64,000 nt of DNA. Origin: Mycobacterium sp. MFM001 (lineage in GTDB: Bacteria; Actinomycetota; Actinomycetes; Mycobacteriales; Mycobacteriaceae). Below are positions 42,458-53,707 of this stretch, piece by piece. The stretch's first letter is position 1, and each line of letters starts with the position of its first letter. The position numbers and the translations under genes were made by a program. Under the pieces are notes generated by a model. The model worked only from the letters and a program-made list of their open reading frames with translations, did no database searches and was not told where the DNA came from. The DNA lies in contig NZ_BFAB01000017.1 in the NCBI RefSeq assembly GCF_003402475.1, forward strand, positions 1-64,000, given 5' to 3'.

Positions 42458-43957
42458 ATGAGGGTGGGCATCGACTTCGGCACAACGCACACGGTCGCTG
42501 CGGTGGTCGACCGCGGCAACTATCCCGTGGCGTCGTTCGACGGGTCAGACACCTGGCCGTCGCTGATCGCCGCCAACGAGGACGGCGAACTGCGCTTCGG
42601 TGTGGACGCCGCCGCGGTGCGCCACCAGCCGGGCTGGTCGGTGCTGCGCTCGTTCAAGCGGCTGCTCGGCGACGCCGGGCCGCGGACGACCGTCGAGCTG
42701 GCCGGGCGCTGCTACCGGCTCGCCGACCTGTTCGTCGGCTTCCTGAGCCAGTTGAAAACCGATCTGCAGCACCGCTCCAACGTCGACCTGGCGCCCGGCG
42801 AGCGCATCGAGGCCGCGATCAGCGTGCCGGCCAACGCGTCGAGCGCCCAACGGTTTCTGACGCTGGACGCTTTCGCGCAGGCCGGCTTCGAGGTCATCGC
42901 CCTGCTCAACGAGCCGTCCGCGGCGGGCTTCGAGTACGCCCACCGCTACCGCTCCACGATCACCGCCAAGCGCGAGTACGTGTTGATCTACGACCTCGGC
43001 GGCGGCACCTTCGACGCATCGCTGCTGAAGATGACCGGACGACACAACGAGGTCATCACCAGCGAGGGCATCCAGCGCCTCGGCGGCGACGACTTCGACG
43101 ACGCCATCCTCACGCTCGTCCGCAATGGCGCGAACCTCCGCGACGTGGACGCCGCCACCCGGGAGCTGCTGCTCGAAGAGTGCACCAGCCGCAAGGAGGC
43201 CGTCGGCCCGAACACCCGCCGCTTCCTGGTCGACCTCGAAGCAGTCGGCAGGCCGCCGTTCTCCTGCCCCATCGACGACGTCTATGCCGCTTGCGCCCCG
43301 CTGGTTGACAAGACCATGACGGCACTGTCGCACGTGCTGGCGGACGTCGACTGGTCGGAGGTGGCCGGCATCTACGTGGTGGGCGGCGCGGGCAGCTTCC
43401 CACTCGTCGCGCGAAAGCTGCGCGCGTCGTTCGACGAGAAGCGCGTCAAACGCTCACCGCACCCGTTCGCCGCGACCGCGATCGGCCTCGCCGCCTTCCT
43501 CGACAAAGAAGCCGGATTTGCGTTATCCGACCGTCTCTCACGGCATTTCGGCGTCTTCCGTGAGGCGCACGCCGGCGAAGATGTCAGCTTCGACCCGATC
43601 GTGTCGAAGGGCGTGCAGCTGCCCACCGACGGTCAGCCGCCGCTCGTCGTCACGCGCAGCTACCGGGCGGCGCACAACATCGGGCACTTCCGGTTCGTGG
43701 AGTGCAGCGGACTGCGCGACGGCCGCCCCGACGGCGACGTCACACCGTACGATCCGGTCTTCTTCCCGTTCGACCCCGATCTGAACGACGAACCCGACCT
43801 CTGCCGCCGGCCCGTGAGTCGGCGCGACGACGGGCCCGACGTCGAGGAGCGCTATGTCGTGACCCCGGGCGGAGCCGTCGAGGTCACCCTGACCACGCGG
43901 CCCGATCGGGTGACCCGGACGTTCCGGCTGGCGCGCCACGGCCTCGCCAGCGCGTGA
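42458..43957 (+). CDS. Hsp70-family (DnaK-like) protein with short, atypical C-terminus
   Basis: This 499-residue protein has a complete Hsp70/actin-type ATPase domain: phosphate 1 VGIDFGTTHTVAAVV at the N-terminus, phosphate 2 LIYDLGGGTFDASLL near 180, connect and adenosine segments up to VVGGAGSFPLV near 310. Behind about residue 370 only 130 residues remain, rich in beta-type sequence (ERYVVTPGGAVEVTLTTR), with no helical lid and no EEVD-like tail. It is thus not DnaK. It overlaps the Lnt-like gene by GTGA, so the two are coupled. I do not recall this pair between Rv1637c and Rv1636 in M. tuberculosis. Its role is unknown. Confidence 0.85.
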   Translation: MRVGIDFGTTHTVAAVVDRGNYPVASFDGSDTWPSLIAANEDGELRFGVDAAAVRHQPGWSVLRSFKRLLGDAGPRTTVELAGRCYRLADLFVGFLSQLKTDLQHRSNVDLAPGERIEAAISVPANASSAQRFLTLDAFAQAGFEVIALLNEPSAAGFEYAHRYRSTITAKREYVLIYDLGGGTFDASLLKMTGRHNEVITSEGIQRLGGDDFDDAILTLVRNGANLRDVDAATRELLLEECTSRKEAVGPNTRRFLVDLEAVGRPPFSCPIDDVYAACAPLVDKTMTALSHVLADVDWSEVAGIYVVGGAGSFPLVARKLRASFDEKRVKRSPHPFAATAIGLAAFLDKEAGFALSDRLSRHFGVFREAHAGEDVSFDPIVSKGVQLPTDGQPPLVVTRSYRAAHNIGHFRFVECSGLRDGRPDGDVTPYDPVFFPFDPDLNDEPDLCRRPVSRRDDGPDVEERYVVTPGGAVEVTLTTRPDRVTRTFRLARHGLASA

Positions 43958-45435
43958 GGCGCCTGCCCGGGTGGGCGGTGGCGCTGGTGGCGGGTGCGTT
44001 GCCGGCGCTCGCCTTCCCGGCGCCGTCATGGTGGTGGCTGGCCTGGTTCGCGCTGGTGCCGCTGCTGCTCGTGGTGCGCGCCGCGCCGACGACGGTCGAC
44101 GGATCCGTCCGCGCGTGGTGTGGCCTGGCCGGCTATGTGCTGAGCACCCAATATTGGCTGCTGCCCAGCAGCGGCCCCGCGCTGGTGCTGATGGCCGCCG
44201 GAGTCGGGGCGCTGTGGCTGCCGTGGGGGTGGGCGGCACATCGGCTGTTGGCAGGATCGCCGCTGGCCGCAATGCTGGTCCTGCCCAGCGCGTGGGTAGC
44301 GGCGGAGGCGGTGAGGTCTTTGCCGGGTCTGGGCGGCCCGTGGGCTGCGCTGGGCGCCTCGCAGTGGAACCAGCCCGCGACCGCTGCCTCGGCCGCGGTG
44401 GGCGGCATGTGGCTGACCAGCTTTCTGATCGTCGCGGTGAACGCGGCGATCGCCGGGATGGTTCTACAGCGGCGCCGCGCAATCCCACTGGTCACGGCGG
44501 TAGTGTGCGCGGGACTCGGGCCCGCCTGGTTCGCGCTGGGGCCGGCGCCTCCGGCGGGCGCGACGGCGCGGGTGGCGCTGGTGCAGCCGGGCGTCATCGA
44601 CGACTCCGCCGCCCGACAGGCGGCCTCGGAAGCGCTCACCGCCACGCTGGCGGGCCGGCACGTTGACCTTGTCGTCTGGGGTGAGAGCAGCGTCGGCGCC
44701 GATCCGGCCGGCCACCCGGAGGTGGCGCGGCGGCTGACCGAACTGTCCCGACGGGTCGGCGCCTACCTGCTGGTCAACGTCGACGCGCCGGCTCCGGGCG
44801 GCGGGATCTACAAGTCAGCGGTGTTGGTCGGGCCGGCGGGACTGCTGGGTTTCTACAGCAAGACGCGGCTGGTGCCGTTCGGCGAATACGTCCCGCTGCG
44901 ACCACTGCTCGGCTGGCTCACCCGCCACACCAAGGCGGCCGGCGAGGACCGGCGTCGCGGCGACGGACCGGTGGTGCTGAACGCCGGCTCGCTCGCCATT
45001 GGCCCGTTGATCAGTTTCGAAGCGATCTTCCCCGACCTGCCCCGCCGCGAGGTGCAGCTCGGCGCCGAGCTGCTCGTGTACCAGACGTCAACGTCGACGT
45101 TCCAGGGAAGCTGGGCTCAGCCGCAGTTGGCCGGCGCGGTCGCGATGCGCGCCGTCGAAGTCGGGCATCCGGCGGTGCATGCCGGATTGTCCGGCGACAG
45201 CGCGGCTTTCGACGCGCGGGGCCGCACACTTGCCTGGTGTTCGTCGGGCTATCGCGGCGTGGTCGTCGTCGACGTTCCGCTCGGATCGCACACCACCCCG
45301 TACCAGCGGCTCGGTGATTGGTTGCCGGCGTTGGCATTTGCGATCCTCGCCGGCGCCGGCGTGGTGGCTATTGTGCGGTCGCGCGGCTCACGGCGTGGTG
45401 TGCACGATCAACACGTCGACCTTGGCCCGGCGTGA
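43954..45435 (+). CDS. Apolipoprotein N-acyltransferase-like membrane protein with Cys-to-Ser change
   Basis: This protein of about 493 residues has six hydrophobic segments in the first 190 residues, a nitrilase-type domain, and one membrane segment near the end, which is the Lnt layout. Of the Lnt catalytic triad, Glu244 (VVWGESS) and Lys303 (YSKTRLVPFGEY) are present, but the cysteine of the usual ICYE motif is Ser354 (LISFEAIFP). It may be inactive, or a second Lnt type; a similar serine form has been described for a BCG paralogue, as I recall. The GTG start at 43954 overlaps the Hsp70-like stop. Its 3' end overlaps the convergent stress-protein gene by 48 bases. Confidence 0.85.
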   Translation: MRRLPGWAVALVAGALPALAFPAPSWWWLAWFALVPLLLVVRAAPTTVDGSVRAWCGLAGYVLSTQYWLLPSSGPALVLMAAGVGALWLPWGWAAHRLLAGSPLAAMLVLPSAWVAAEAVRSLPGLGGPWAALGASQWNQPATAASAAVGGMWLTSFLIVAVNAAIAGMVLQRRRAIPLVTAVVCAGLGPAWFALGPAPPAGATARVALVQPGVIDDSAARQAASEALTATLAGRHVDLVVWGESSVGADPAGHPEVARRLTELSRRVGAYLLVNVDAPAPGGGIYKSAVLVGPAGLLGFYSKTRLVPFGEYVPLRPLLGWLTRHTKAAGEDRRRGDGPVVLNAGSLAIGPLISFEAIFPDLPRREVQLGAELLVYQTSTSTFQGSWAQPQLAGAVAMRAVEVGHPAVHAGLSGDSAAFDARGRTLAWCSSGYRGVVVVDVPLGSHTTPYQRLGDWLPALAFAILAGAGVVAIVRSRGSRRGVHDQHVDLGPA

Positions 45436-45831
45436 GACGTTGGCCGGCACCGATCCGAGCAGCCGGCCGGCGATCGTGCTCAAGCCGACGTTCCCGACGA
45501 CCAGCAGGTCGGCGTTGACTTCTTCGGCGAGGCCGACAAGAGCGTCGACCGGAGCGCCGACGACCGACCGTTCCTCGATATTCTTGGCGCCCGCGGCGTG
45601 AGCCCGGTCTTTGGCCTCGCGCAGGATCGCGTAAATCGGGGCGCTGCCCGACACCTTGTAGCTCTCGTCCTTCAAGACGTCGGCGGCCCGCGGGTCCTCG
45701 TGCTGGGGCAGGTACGCCGTCGCGATGATCAGCTTCGCGTCCGCCCCGGCGATGTTGCCTGCCCGGTCGACCGCGCGCAGCGATGAGTCCGAGCCGTCGG
45801 TTCCCACCACCACGGTCTTATAGGCGCTCAT
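45388..45831 (-). CDS. Universal stress protein (Rv1636-like)
   Basis: This 147-residue UspA-fold protein begins YKTVVVGTDGSDSSLRAVDRA and has the nucleotide-binding motif VVGNVGLSTIAGRLLGSVPANVSRRA, of the G-x2-G-x9-G(S/T) type. The M. tuberculosis homologue Rv1636 has been reported to bind cAMP, which is notable as a cyclase is encoded at 27595. GGGAGG before the ATG is a strong ribosome site. The gene's 3' end overlaps the convergent Lnt-like gene by 48 bases. Confidence 0.94.
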   Translation of the reverse strand: MSAYKTVVVGTDGSDSSLRAVDRAGNIAGADAKLIIATAYLPQHEDPRAADVLKDESYKVSGSAPIYAILREAKDRAHAAGAKNIEERSVVGAPVDALVGLAEEVNADLLVVGNVGLSTIAGRLLGSVPANVSRRAKVDVLIVHTTP

Positions 45832-46104
45832 TTACCCTCCCAGGTGTCGGTTGCTACGCCAACCCAAGACAGTATCGCTTTGCCGGATGCCAGGGTTGGA
45901 TTTGCGATACACCACACGGGCGGCGCCAGCCGGTATGGCGCACCCCGCGATTGGCGCTCCGGCGCATGCCGCCGTCGATGGACACTCGACGTGATTGGGA
46001 TACCCTGCCCACCAGGGCATTTCATTGGACAATGCCGCTAGCGGGCGGTCGCGTGGTTGAACAGCCCCACTATTGGCAATGAAGTTCACCACAGGAGCCC
46101 TACA
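45832..46104. other. Intergenic region between divergent genes
   Basis: The 273 bases separate the stress-protein gene and the mannosyltransferase gene, which point away from each other. They contain the ribosome site GGGAGG of the former and AGGAG (46093-46097) of the latter. Short open frames exist, but none has a ribosome site and convincing composition. I saw no clear promoter of high quality and no repeat. Confidence 0.5.
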
Positions 46105-47682
46105 GTGACAGGCAATATGGCTGCCCCGATAGTCGACGAGCCCGCGGCCGCGGTCGCCTCGAGCGGTCCGCGGCCGCGGCCTCGTGGCAGGGTCCTCGAC
46201 CCGTTGGTGATTGCGGTGCTGGCGGCCGTCCTCAGCGGCGCCGCGGCCAGCCGCCCGTCGTTGTGGTTCGACGAGGGGGCGACGATCTCGGCGTCGGCCA
46301 GCCGCTCGTTGTCCCAGCTGTGGCGGCTGCTGGGGCATATCGACGCCGTCCACGGCCTGTATTACCTGCTGATGCACGGCTGGTTCGCGGTGTTTCCGCC
46401 GACGGAATTCTGGTCGCGGGTGCCGAGCGCTCTGGCCGTCGGGGCCGCCGCGGCCGGTGTGGTGGTCTTCGCGAGGCAGTTCTCGCCGCGCAGCACCGCG
46501 GTGTGCGCGGGCATCGTGTTCGCGATCTTGCCGCGAGTGACGTGGGCCGGTATCGAAGCTCGCCCCTACGCGCTGGAAGCGACTGCCGCCGTGTGGCTGA
46601 CGGTCTTGTTCGTGGTGTCGGTGCGCCGCAACCGGCCGTGGCTGTGGCTGCTCTACACGCTGGCGCTGATGCTGTCGATTCTGTTGAGCATCAACCTGTC
46701 ACTGCTGATTCTGGTTTTCGCCGCGGCGCTGCCGCTGCTTGCGCGCGGAAAGTCTGCCGTCATCTGGTGGACAGCCACCTCGCTCGCCGCGCTTGCACTC
46801 ATGACGCCGTTCATGGTGTTCGCGCACAGCCAGGTGTGGCAGGTCAAGTGGATCACGACGCTGAAGCGAAACCTGTTTCTCGACGTCGTGCACCGCCAGT
46901 ATTTCGACCACAGCGTCCCGTTCGCGATTCTCGCGGGCGTGGTCGTACTGGCGGCCATCGTGGCTCGGCTGGCCGGCCGCCCCGCCCCGCCGGGCGATAT
47001 GCGCCGTCTGCTGATCCTCTGCGTCGCCTGGATCGTCCTGCCCACCGGCCTGATCCTCATCTACTCGGCGATCGGCGAGCCCATCTACTACCCGCGTTAC
47101 CTGATCCTTACCGCGCCGGCTGCGGCCGTCGTGCTGGCGATCTGCATTGTCACGATCGCCCGCAAGCCCTGGGCGATCGCCGGTGTGCTGATCCTGTTCG
47201 CCGCGGCTGCGTTCCCGAATTACCTTTTCACGCAACGTGGTCCGTATGCGAAAGAAGGCTGGGACTACAGCCAGGTGGCCGACGTCATCGCCGCTCACTC
47301 GTCGCCCGGTGACTGCCTGGTGGTCGACAACACTGTGCGCTGGCTGCCCGGGCCCATCCGCGCGCTGCTGGCGACGCGGCCGGCGGCGTTTGCGCCGCTG
47401 GCTGACGTCGAACGCGGTGCCTCCGGGCCCGAGCACGGCACGCTGTGGGACGGCCACGTCGCCGTGTGGCTGGTGCTGCCGCGGCTGAACAAATGCACCA
47501 CCGTGTGGACGATTTCGAGTCGCGACAAGACGCTGCCCGACCACCAGAGCGGCACGTCACTTCCGCCGGGACCGCTACTGGGTCATGCGCCTGCGTATCA
47601 GTTCGCCGGCGAACTCGGCTTCCACATCGTCGAACGCTGGCAATTCCATTACTCCCAGGTGACCAAGTCCATTCGGGGCTAG
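46105..47682 (+). CDS. GT-C mannosyltransferase, ManLAM cap initiator (Rv1635c-like)
   Basis: This protein of about 525 residues has some ten membrane segments and the GT-C catalytic Asp-Glu pair in SLWFDEGATIS near residue 58 on the first periplasmic loop. It uses polyprenyl-phosphate mannose. In M. tuberculosis Rv1635c adds the first mannose of the caps on lipoarabinomannan. I chose GTG 46105, with AGGAG 7 bases upstream, rather than the open frame from TTG 46057. The position next to Rv1636- and Rv1634-like genes supports orthology. Confidence 0.88.
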   Translation: MTGNMAAPIVDEPAAAVASSGPRPRPRGRVLDPLVIAVLAAVLSGAAASRPSLWFDEGATISASASRSLSQLWRLLGHIDAVHGLYYLLMHGWFAVFPPTEFWSRVPSALAVGAAAAGVVVFARQFSPRSTAVCAGIVFAILPRVTWAGIEARPYALEATAAVWLTVLFVVSVRRNRPWLWLLYTLALMLSILLSINLSLLILVFAAALPLLARGKSAVIWWTATSLAALALMTPFMVFAHSQVWQVKWITTLKRNLFLDVVHRQYFDHSVPFAILAGVVVLAAIVARLAGRPAPPGDMRRLLILCVAWIVLPTGLILIYSAIGEPIYYPRYLILTAPAAAVVLAICIVTIARKPWAIAGVLILFAAAAFPNYLFTQRGPYAKEGWDYSQVADVIAAHSSPGDCLVVDNTVRWLPGPIRALLATRPAAFAPLADVERGASGPEHGTLWDGHVAVWLVLPRLNKCTTVWTISSRDKTLPDHQSGTSLPPGPLLGHAPAYQFAGELGFHIVERWQFHYSQVTKSIRG

Positions 47683-47697
47683 CGGCGAGGCGGGACC

Positions 47698-48567
47698 CTA
47701 GCGTGCTTGGCCGTGCCGCGGGCCGAATACCCCTGCCGGGAACACGTCCGCGGCCCGGATGGCCTCGCGAATCGCCGCCGCGAAGCCGATCAGCTCGTCG
47801 GCCTCATCCGCGGACAGTGTCCGCGACGGCGCGTATCCCAGCTCGTCGGTGAGATCCTCGATACGGGACCGAAGTTCGGTGCCGGCCGGCGTCAACTCAC
47901 CTGCAGCGCGCATGATCCCGCGCGCAATGAGGTTCTCCGTGACTGCGCTCCACTCGTCGGTGCTCCACCCCCGCAGCCGTCGCGCGGATTCGGCGCTGAA
48001 ACCGATTCCTGTTGCGGTATGGGTGATCAACGCCTCCAGCCCGCCGAGTCCTTCGGTGACCAGGACGGCGATGTGCCCGTCGCCGCGGTACTCACGCAGC
48101 AACGTGATCGCGTGCCACAGCTGCACGACCGGGACGTCAGGCCACGGCAATTCCGCGTGGCCCGCATACAGCGGCCGACCGTCAGCATTCGGGATCGACT
48201 CGACGACACGGCGTAGCAACGACGCCGCCCGCGCCAATTCCGTTGAGCCACTGAGCTGTTCACCGAGCACTCGGGGCAGCGCGGTCGCGACGATCTCATA
48301 GCGAACCCGCGTCACTGTCTCCGGCGACGCTAACTCCCAGGCGGCCGGAATCGCACTGGCCACCAGCCGCGGGTTGAAGTTATAGAACGTTGCCGCAACG
48401 ACATTCGCCGGCACGGCGCCCATCGGTGCGGAGCGGCTGGCGAAATAGTGGGTGCGGAAGTCCATGCCGAGTTCGCCGAACTTCTCGTTGGCGTCCGGCA
48501 GGAAGTAGACCAGCGCGTGCAAGGCGTCCAGGGAGCGGGTCAGCCGTCCGGCGGCGAAAGCGTCCAC
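47698..48567 (-). CDS. SCO6745-family protein, function unknown
   Basis: This 289-residue soluble, mostly helical protein resembles actinobacterial proteins called SCO6745 family. Recognisable parts are RTHYFASRSAPMGAVPANVVAATFYNFNP near residue 40 and VLVTEGLGGLEALITHTATG near 170. A winged-helix-like part in the last third (SARRLRGWSTDEWSAVTENLIARGIM) suggests DNA binding. It starts at GTG 48567, 10 bases after the MFS exporter stop, and may be cotranscribed with it and uvrB. I do not recall a homologue at this site in M. tuberculosis. Confidence 0.75.
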   Translation of the reverse strand: MDAFAAGRLTRSLDALHALVYFLPDANEKFGELGMDFRTHYFASRSAPMGAVPANVVAATFYNFNPRLVASAIPAAWELASPETVTRVRYEIVATALPRVLGEQLSGSTELARAASLLRRVVESIPNADGRPLYAGHAELPWPDVPVVQLWHAITLLREYRGDGHIAVLVTEGLGGLEALITHTATGIGFSAESARRLRGWSTDEWSAVTENLIARGIMRAAGELTPAGTELRSRIEDLTDELGYAPSRTLSADEADELIGFAAAIREAIRAADVFPAGVFGPRHGQAR

Positions 48568-48577
48568 TCGGCTGAGA

Positions 48578-49965
48578 CTAGCTCTGGCCGCGGGTGGCCC
48601 GGTAGGAGGCCAGCACGCCGACCGCCGCCAGCACTGCGAACACCGCGAACAGCCAGCGGGCCGCCATCACTTCCCCGCCCTCGGCGCTGTTGACCACGAC
48701 GCCGGCCAGTCCGGCACCGAACGCCCCGGAGATCAGCTGGACCACGTTGATGGCAGCCGCCGCCTCGCCGCCTTCGCCGGGGTCGTCGACGCGCTCCATC
48801 GCCCAGGCGGACAGGTGCGGCCAGGCCGCCCCGATTCCGATTCCGGTGATCAGCAGAGCGAACGCCCAGAGCGCGACGACGCCGACCGGTGCGTTGTCGA
48901 CCTGCGTGACCGCGCCGAGCGCCAGCCCGACCGCCATGATCAGCGGCGCGGCCGCAACTACGCGGGCGACGACGCGCGTGCTGTTCAGCGATGCGCTGAC
49001 GATCTCGCTGACGGTCCAGCCGACCGCCAGCGCCGCCCCCAGGAAACCGGCCACCACTGGGGTCAGGTGTGCCAGTCGCTGACCGAACAGCGGCACGTAC
49101 ATGTCGACCATCGCCGCGGCCATCAGCAACGCCAGGGTCAGGTAGATCCATTTCAGCGGGCCGGAGCCAAAAGCACTGGGCGGCAACACCGCTGCCGACA
49201 CCTGCCGATCGACCACCAAGAACAGTCCGGCCAGGACCAGGCTGGCCGCGAGCAGCGCTGCGGTCGCGATGTTGTTGTGCGGAACCTCCGCGACGCTGAC
49301 CGCCAGCGCGGCAGTGCCGAGCAGCAGCAGCGACCACCCCGGCACCTTGAGCCCCGGTGCGGCGCCGCTGCGGCCGGCGGACAGCACGACGGGGACCAGT
49401 AGGCCCATCGCCGCGGTCAGCACCGCCATCGCGCCGAACGCCCAGCGCCACAGCCCGAACTGCGCGAAAAAGCCGCCCATCGCCGGCCCGACCACCGTCG
49501 CGACTCCCCACATCGCCGACACCAGTGCCGACGCCCGGGTCCACAGCTCGCGCGGCAGAGCCGCGTTGATCACCGCATAGCCCAAACCGGCCAACAGGCC
49601 GCCGGCCGCGCCCTGCAGGGTCCGGCCGGCCACCAGGACTTCCATGCTGGGCGCCGCGGCGCACACCATGCTGCCGATCGCGAACACCACCAGCCCCAGC
49701 AGATACGACGCTCGGGCCCCGACGCGCTGCAACGCGGCGTAGACCGTGGTGGCCGCGACCACCGAACCCACCAGATACAGCGTTGTCACCCAGGCATATA
49801 GCCGCTCGCCGCCGATGTCGGCGACGGTGCTGGGCAGCAGGCTGATCGTCAGGAACTCGTTGGTGGCGTACAGCGCCACCCCGCCTGCCAGCAGCGTCGA
49901 GGTCCCCAGATACCTGGGCCCGAGCAGCGCCCGCCAACTGCCGGTGCCGGAGATGGCGGTGTCCG

Positions 49966-49969
<4 letters not shown>
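48578..49969 (-). CDS. MFS drug/solute exporter (Rv1634-like)
   Basis: This 463-residue transporter has 14 hydrophobic segments, suggesting the DHA2 group of proton-coupled exporters. The motif-A-like loop between segments 2 and 3 and GRTLQGAAGGLLAGLGYAVIN in segment 4-5 (motif B/C) are seen. M. tuberculosis Rv1634 has been linked to fluoroquinolone efflux. Its ATG overlaps the uvrB stop by 4 bases, so it is coupled to uvrB. Confidence 0.9.
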
Positions 49970-52134
<2,165 letters not shown>

Positions 52135-52156
52135 ATCAAAAGCCTAGAACCAGGCA

Positions 52157-52186
52157 CCGACAAGCAGTGTTCCCCCGGCTTATGCT
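52157..52186 (+). promoter_or_regulatory. Probable promoter of the DUF402 gene
   Basis: CCGACA (52157-52162) and TATGCT (52181-52186) are 18 bases apart. The conserved reading frame begins 6 bases after the -10 with an ATT codon. It overlaps the divergent uvrB promoter, whose -10 is TAGGCT on the other strand at 52141-52146. Confidence 0.45.
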
Positions 52187-52192
52187 GGCGCT

Positions 52193-52699
52193 ATTCATCC
52201 GCCCAAGCACGAGACATTCGACCTGGTAGCCCGCACCAACACCGATCCCAAGGGCATCGTGCGGGCCGTCGACGAGTACACGGTGCGCCCCTGGGGCCTG
52301 TACATGGCCCGCCCGGCGCCCCACCGCAAACAGTTCCACTACCTCCAGTCGTGGCTGCTGCCGTCGCTGGGTCTGCGGGCCACGGTCTTCCACTTCAATC
52401 CCGGCCACGAACGCGACTTCGACTACTACCTCGACGTCGGCGAATACACACCCGGACCCGCGGTGTGGCGTTCCGAGGACCATTACCTGGACCTGGAGGT
52501 ACGCACCGGTAGCGGAGTGCAACTCGCCGATGTCAACGAGTTACTCGTGGCCGTGCGGCACCACCTCCTGACCCCGGAATGTGCCGAGTTGGCGGTGCAA
52601 CGCGCGGTCGCCGCCGTCGACGGCCTGGCCCGGCATGGCTACGACCTACAGCGCTGGCTGGCGACTAAAGGCATGGAGCTCACCTGGCGCGCTGAGTAG
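52193..52699 (+). CDS. DUF402-domain protein (Rv1632c-like), start codon unusual
   Basis: This protein of up to 168 residues belongs to DUF402, which contains nucleotide tri- and diphosphatases in other bacteria. The barrel core includes VRPWGLYMARP, ESW-like LQSWLLPSLGLRA and HERDFDYYLDVGEY. The family's N-terminal segment IHPPKHETFDLVARTNTDPK is encoded in frame but begins at ATT 52193, directly behind a TATGCT -10. The first standard codon is GTG 52259, which would remove this segment and leave 146 residues. Either ATT is used on a leaderless mRNA or the protein is shorter. It is divergent from uvrB. Confidence 0.75.
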   Translation: MHPPKHETFDLVARTNTDPKGIVRAVDEYTVRPWGLYMARPAPHRKQFHYLQSWLLPSLGLRATVFHFNPGHERDFDYYLDVGEYTPGPAVWRSEDHYLDLEVRTGSGVQLADVNELLVAVRHHLLTPECAELAVQRAVAAVDGLARHGYDLQRWLATKGMELTWRAE

Positions 52700-52729
52700 T
52701 GCGCAACCGGCGCGGGTACTTCCCTGGGT

Positions 52730-53707
52730 ATGGCGCTACGCGAGACCGACCTGCCCGACGAGCCGGTGCCCGACTGGCGAGCCCCGATGCTCGCCACCCT
52801 GACCGACCGGCGATTTTCGAACCCGCAGTGGATCTTCGAGCGCAAGTTCGACGGTGAGCGGTGCCTGGCCTTCCGCGACGGCCACCAGCTGCGACTATTG
52901 TCACGGAATCGGCAGCCGCTCAACGGGACTTATCCGGAGCTGGTCGATGCTCTCGCCGCGCAACGGACATCCAGGTATGTCGTGGACGGCGAGGTGGTGG
53001 CATTCCAGGGACGGCGGACCAGCTTCGCCCGGTTACAGGGCCGGCTGGGTATCACCAACCCCAAACAGGCCCGGGCTACGGGAATAGCGGTGGTCTACTA
53101 CATCTTCGACCTGCTGCACCTGGACGGGCACCGCACCACCGAGCTGCCGCTGGCATGGCGTAAGCGGCTCCTGCGCAATATGTTTCAGTTCAGCGATCCG
53201 CTGCGATTCACCGCCCACCGGGTGCAGAATGGCGAGGCCGTGTACCACGCCGCATGCGCGCGCGGCGACGAAGGTGTGATCGCCAAGCTCGCCGACGCAC
53301 CCTATGTGGGCGGCCGGTCAACGAACTGGCTGAAATTCAAATGCGTGCGCGACCAAGAGTTCGTGGTCGGCGGCTACACGGCACCGAAAGGCAGCCGGGT
53401 CGAGCTGGGTGCGCTGCTCGTCGGTTACTACGACGGGCGCGACCTCGTCTACGCCGGCAAGGTGGGTACCGGGTTCGACGACGCGACCCTGCGCAGGCTA
53501 CACAGCCGACTGTCAACCATCGAGCAGGACAGGTCGCCCTTCACCCGGGGTCTACCTCGTGAGCACGAAACCCGTTGGGTACGTCCAGAACTCGTTGTCG
53601 AGGTGGGTTTCAGCGAATGGACACGCGACGGCAAACTGCGTCATCCGCGTTACATTGGCTTGCGGACCGACAAAGAAGCCCGCGAGGTGGTCAGGGAGAC
53701 ACGCTGA
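52730..53707 (+). CDS. ATP-dependent DNA ligase, NHEJ LigD-ligase type
   Basis: This 325-residue protein is a minimal ATP-dependent DNA ligase. The adenylation motif is ERKFDGER with Lys39. Motif III is YIFDLLHLDG, motif IV DEGVIAKLAD, motif V NWLKFKCV, and the OB-fold region ends with EVGFSEWTRDGKLRHPRYIG. The closest family is the ligase domain of LigD and its stand-alone relatives in actinobacteria. Its stop overlaps the PolD start by one base (TGATG), and an Fpg-like gene follows, so the three form one repair operon. In M. tuberculosis these genes are not at this site as I recall. Confidence 0.92.
   Translation: MALRETDLPDEPVPDWRAPMLATLTDRRFSNPQWIFERKFDGERCLAFRDGHQLRLLSRNRQPLNGTYPELVDALAAQRTSRYVVDGEVVAFQGRRTSFARLQGRLGITNPKQARATGIAVVYYIFDLLHLDGHRTTELPLAWRKRLLRNMFQFSDPLRFTAHRVQNGEAVYHAACARGDEGVIAKLADAPYVGGRSTNWLKFKCVRDQEFVVGGYTAPKGSRVELGALLVGYYDGRDLVYAGKVGTGFDDATLRRLHSRLSTIEQDRSPFTRGLPREHETRWVRPELVVEVGFSEWTRDGKLRHPRYIGLRTDKEAREVVRETR

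Noticed and set aside
45844..46041. 65-residue open frame between the stress-protein and mannosyltransferase genes
   Set aside because: It has no ribosome site or promoter, no similarity that I recognise, and it lies in the likely promoter region of the divergent stress-protein gene.
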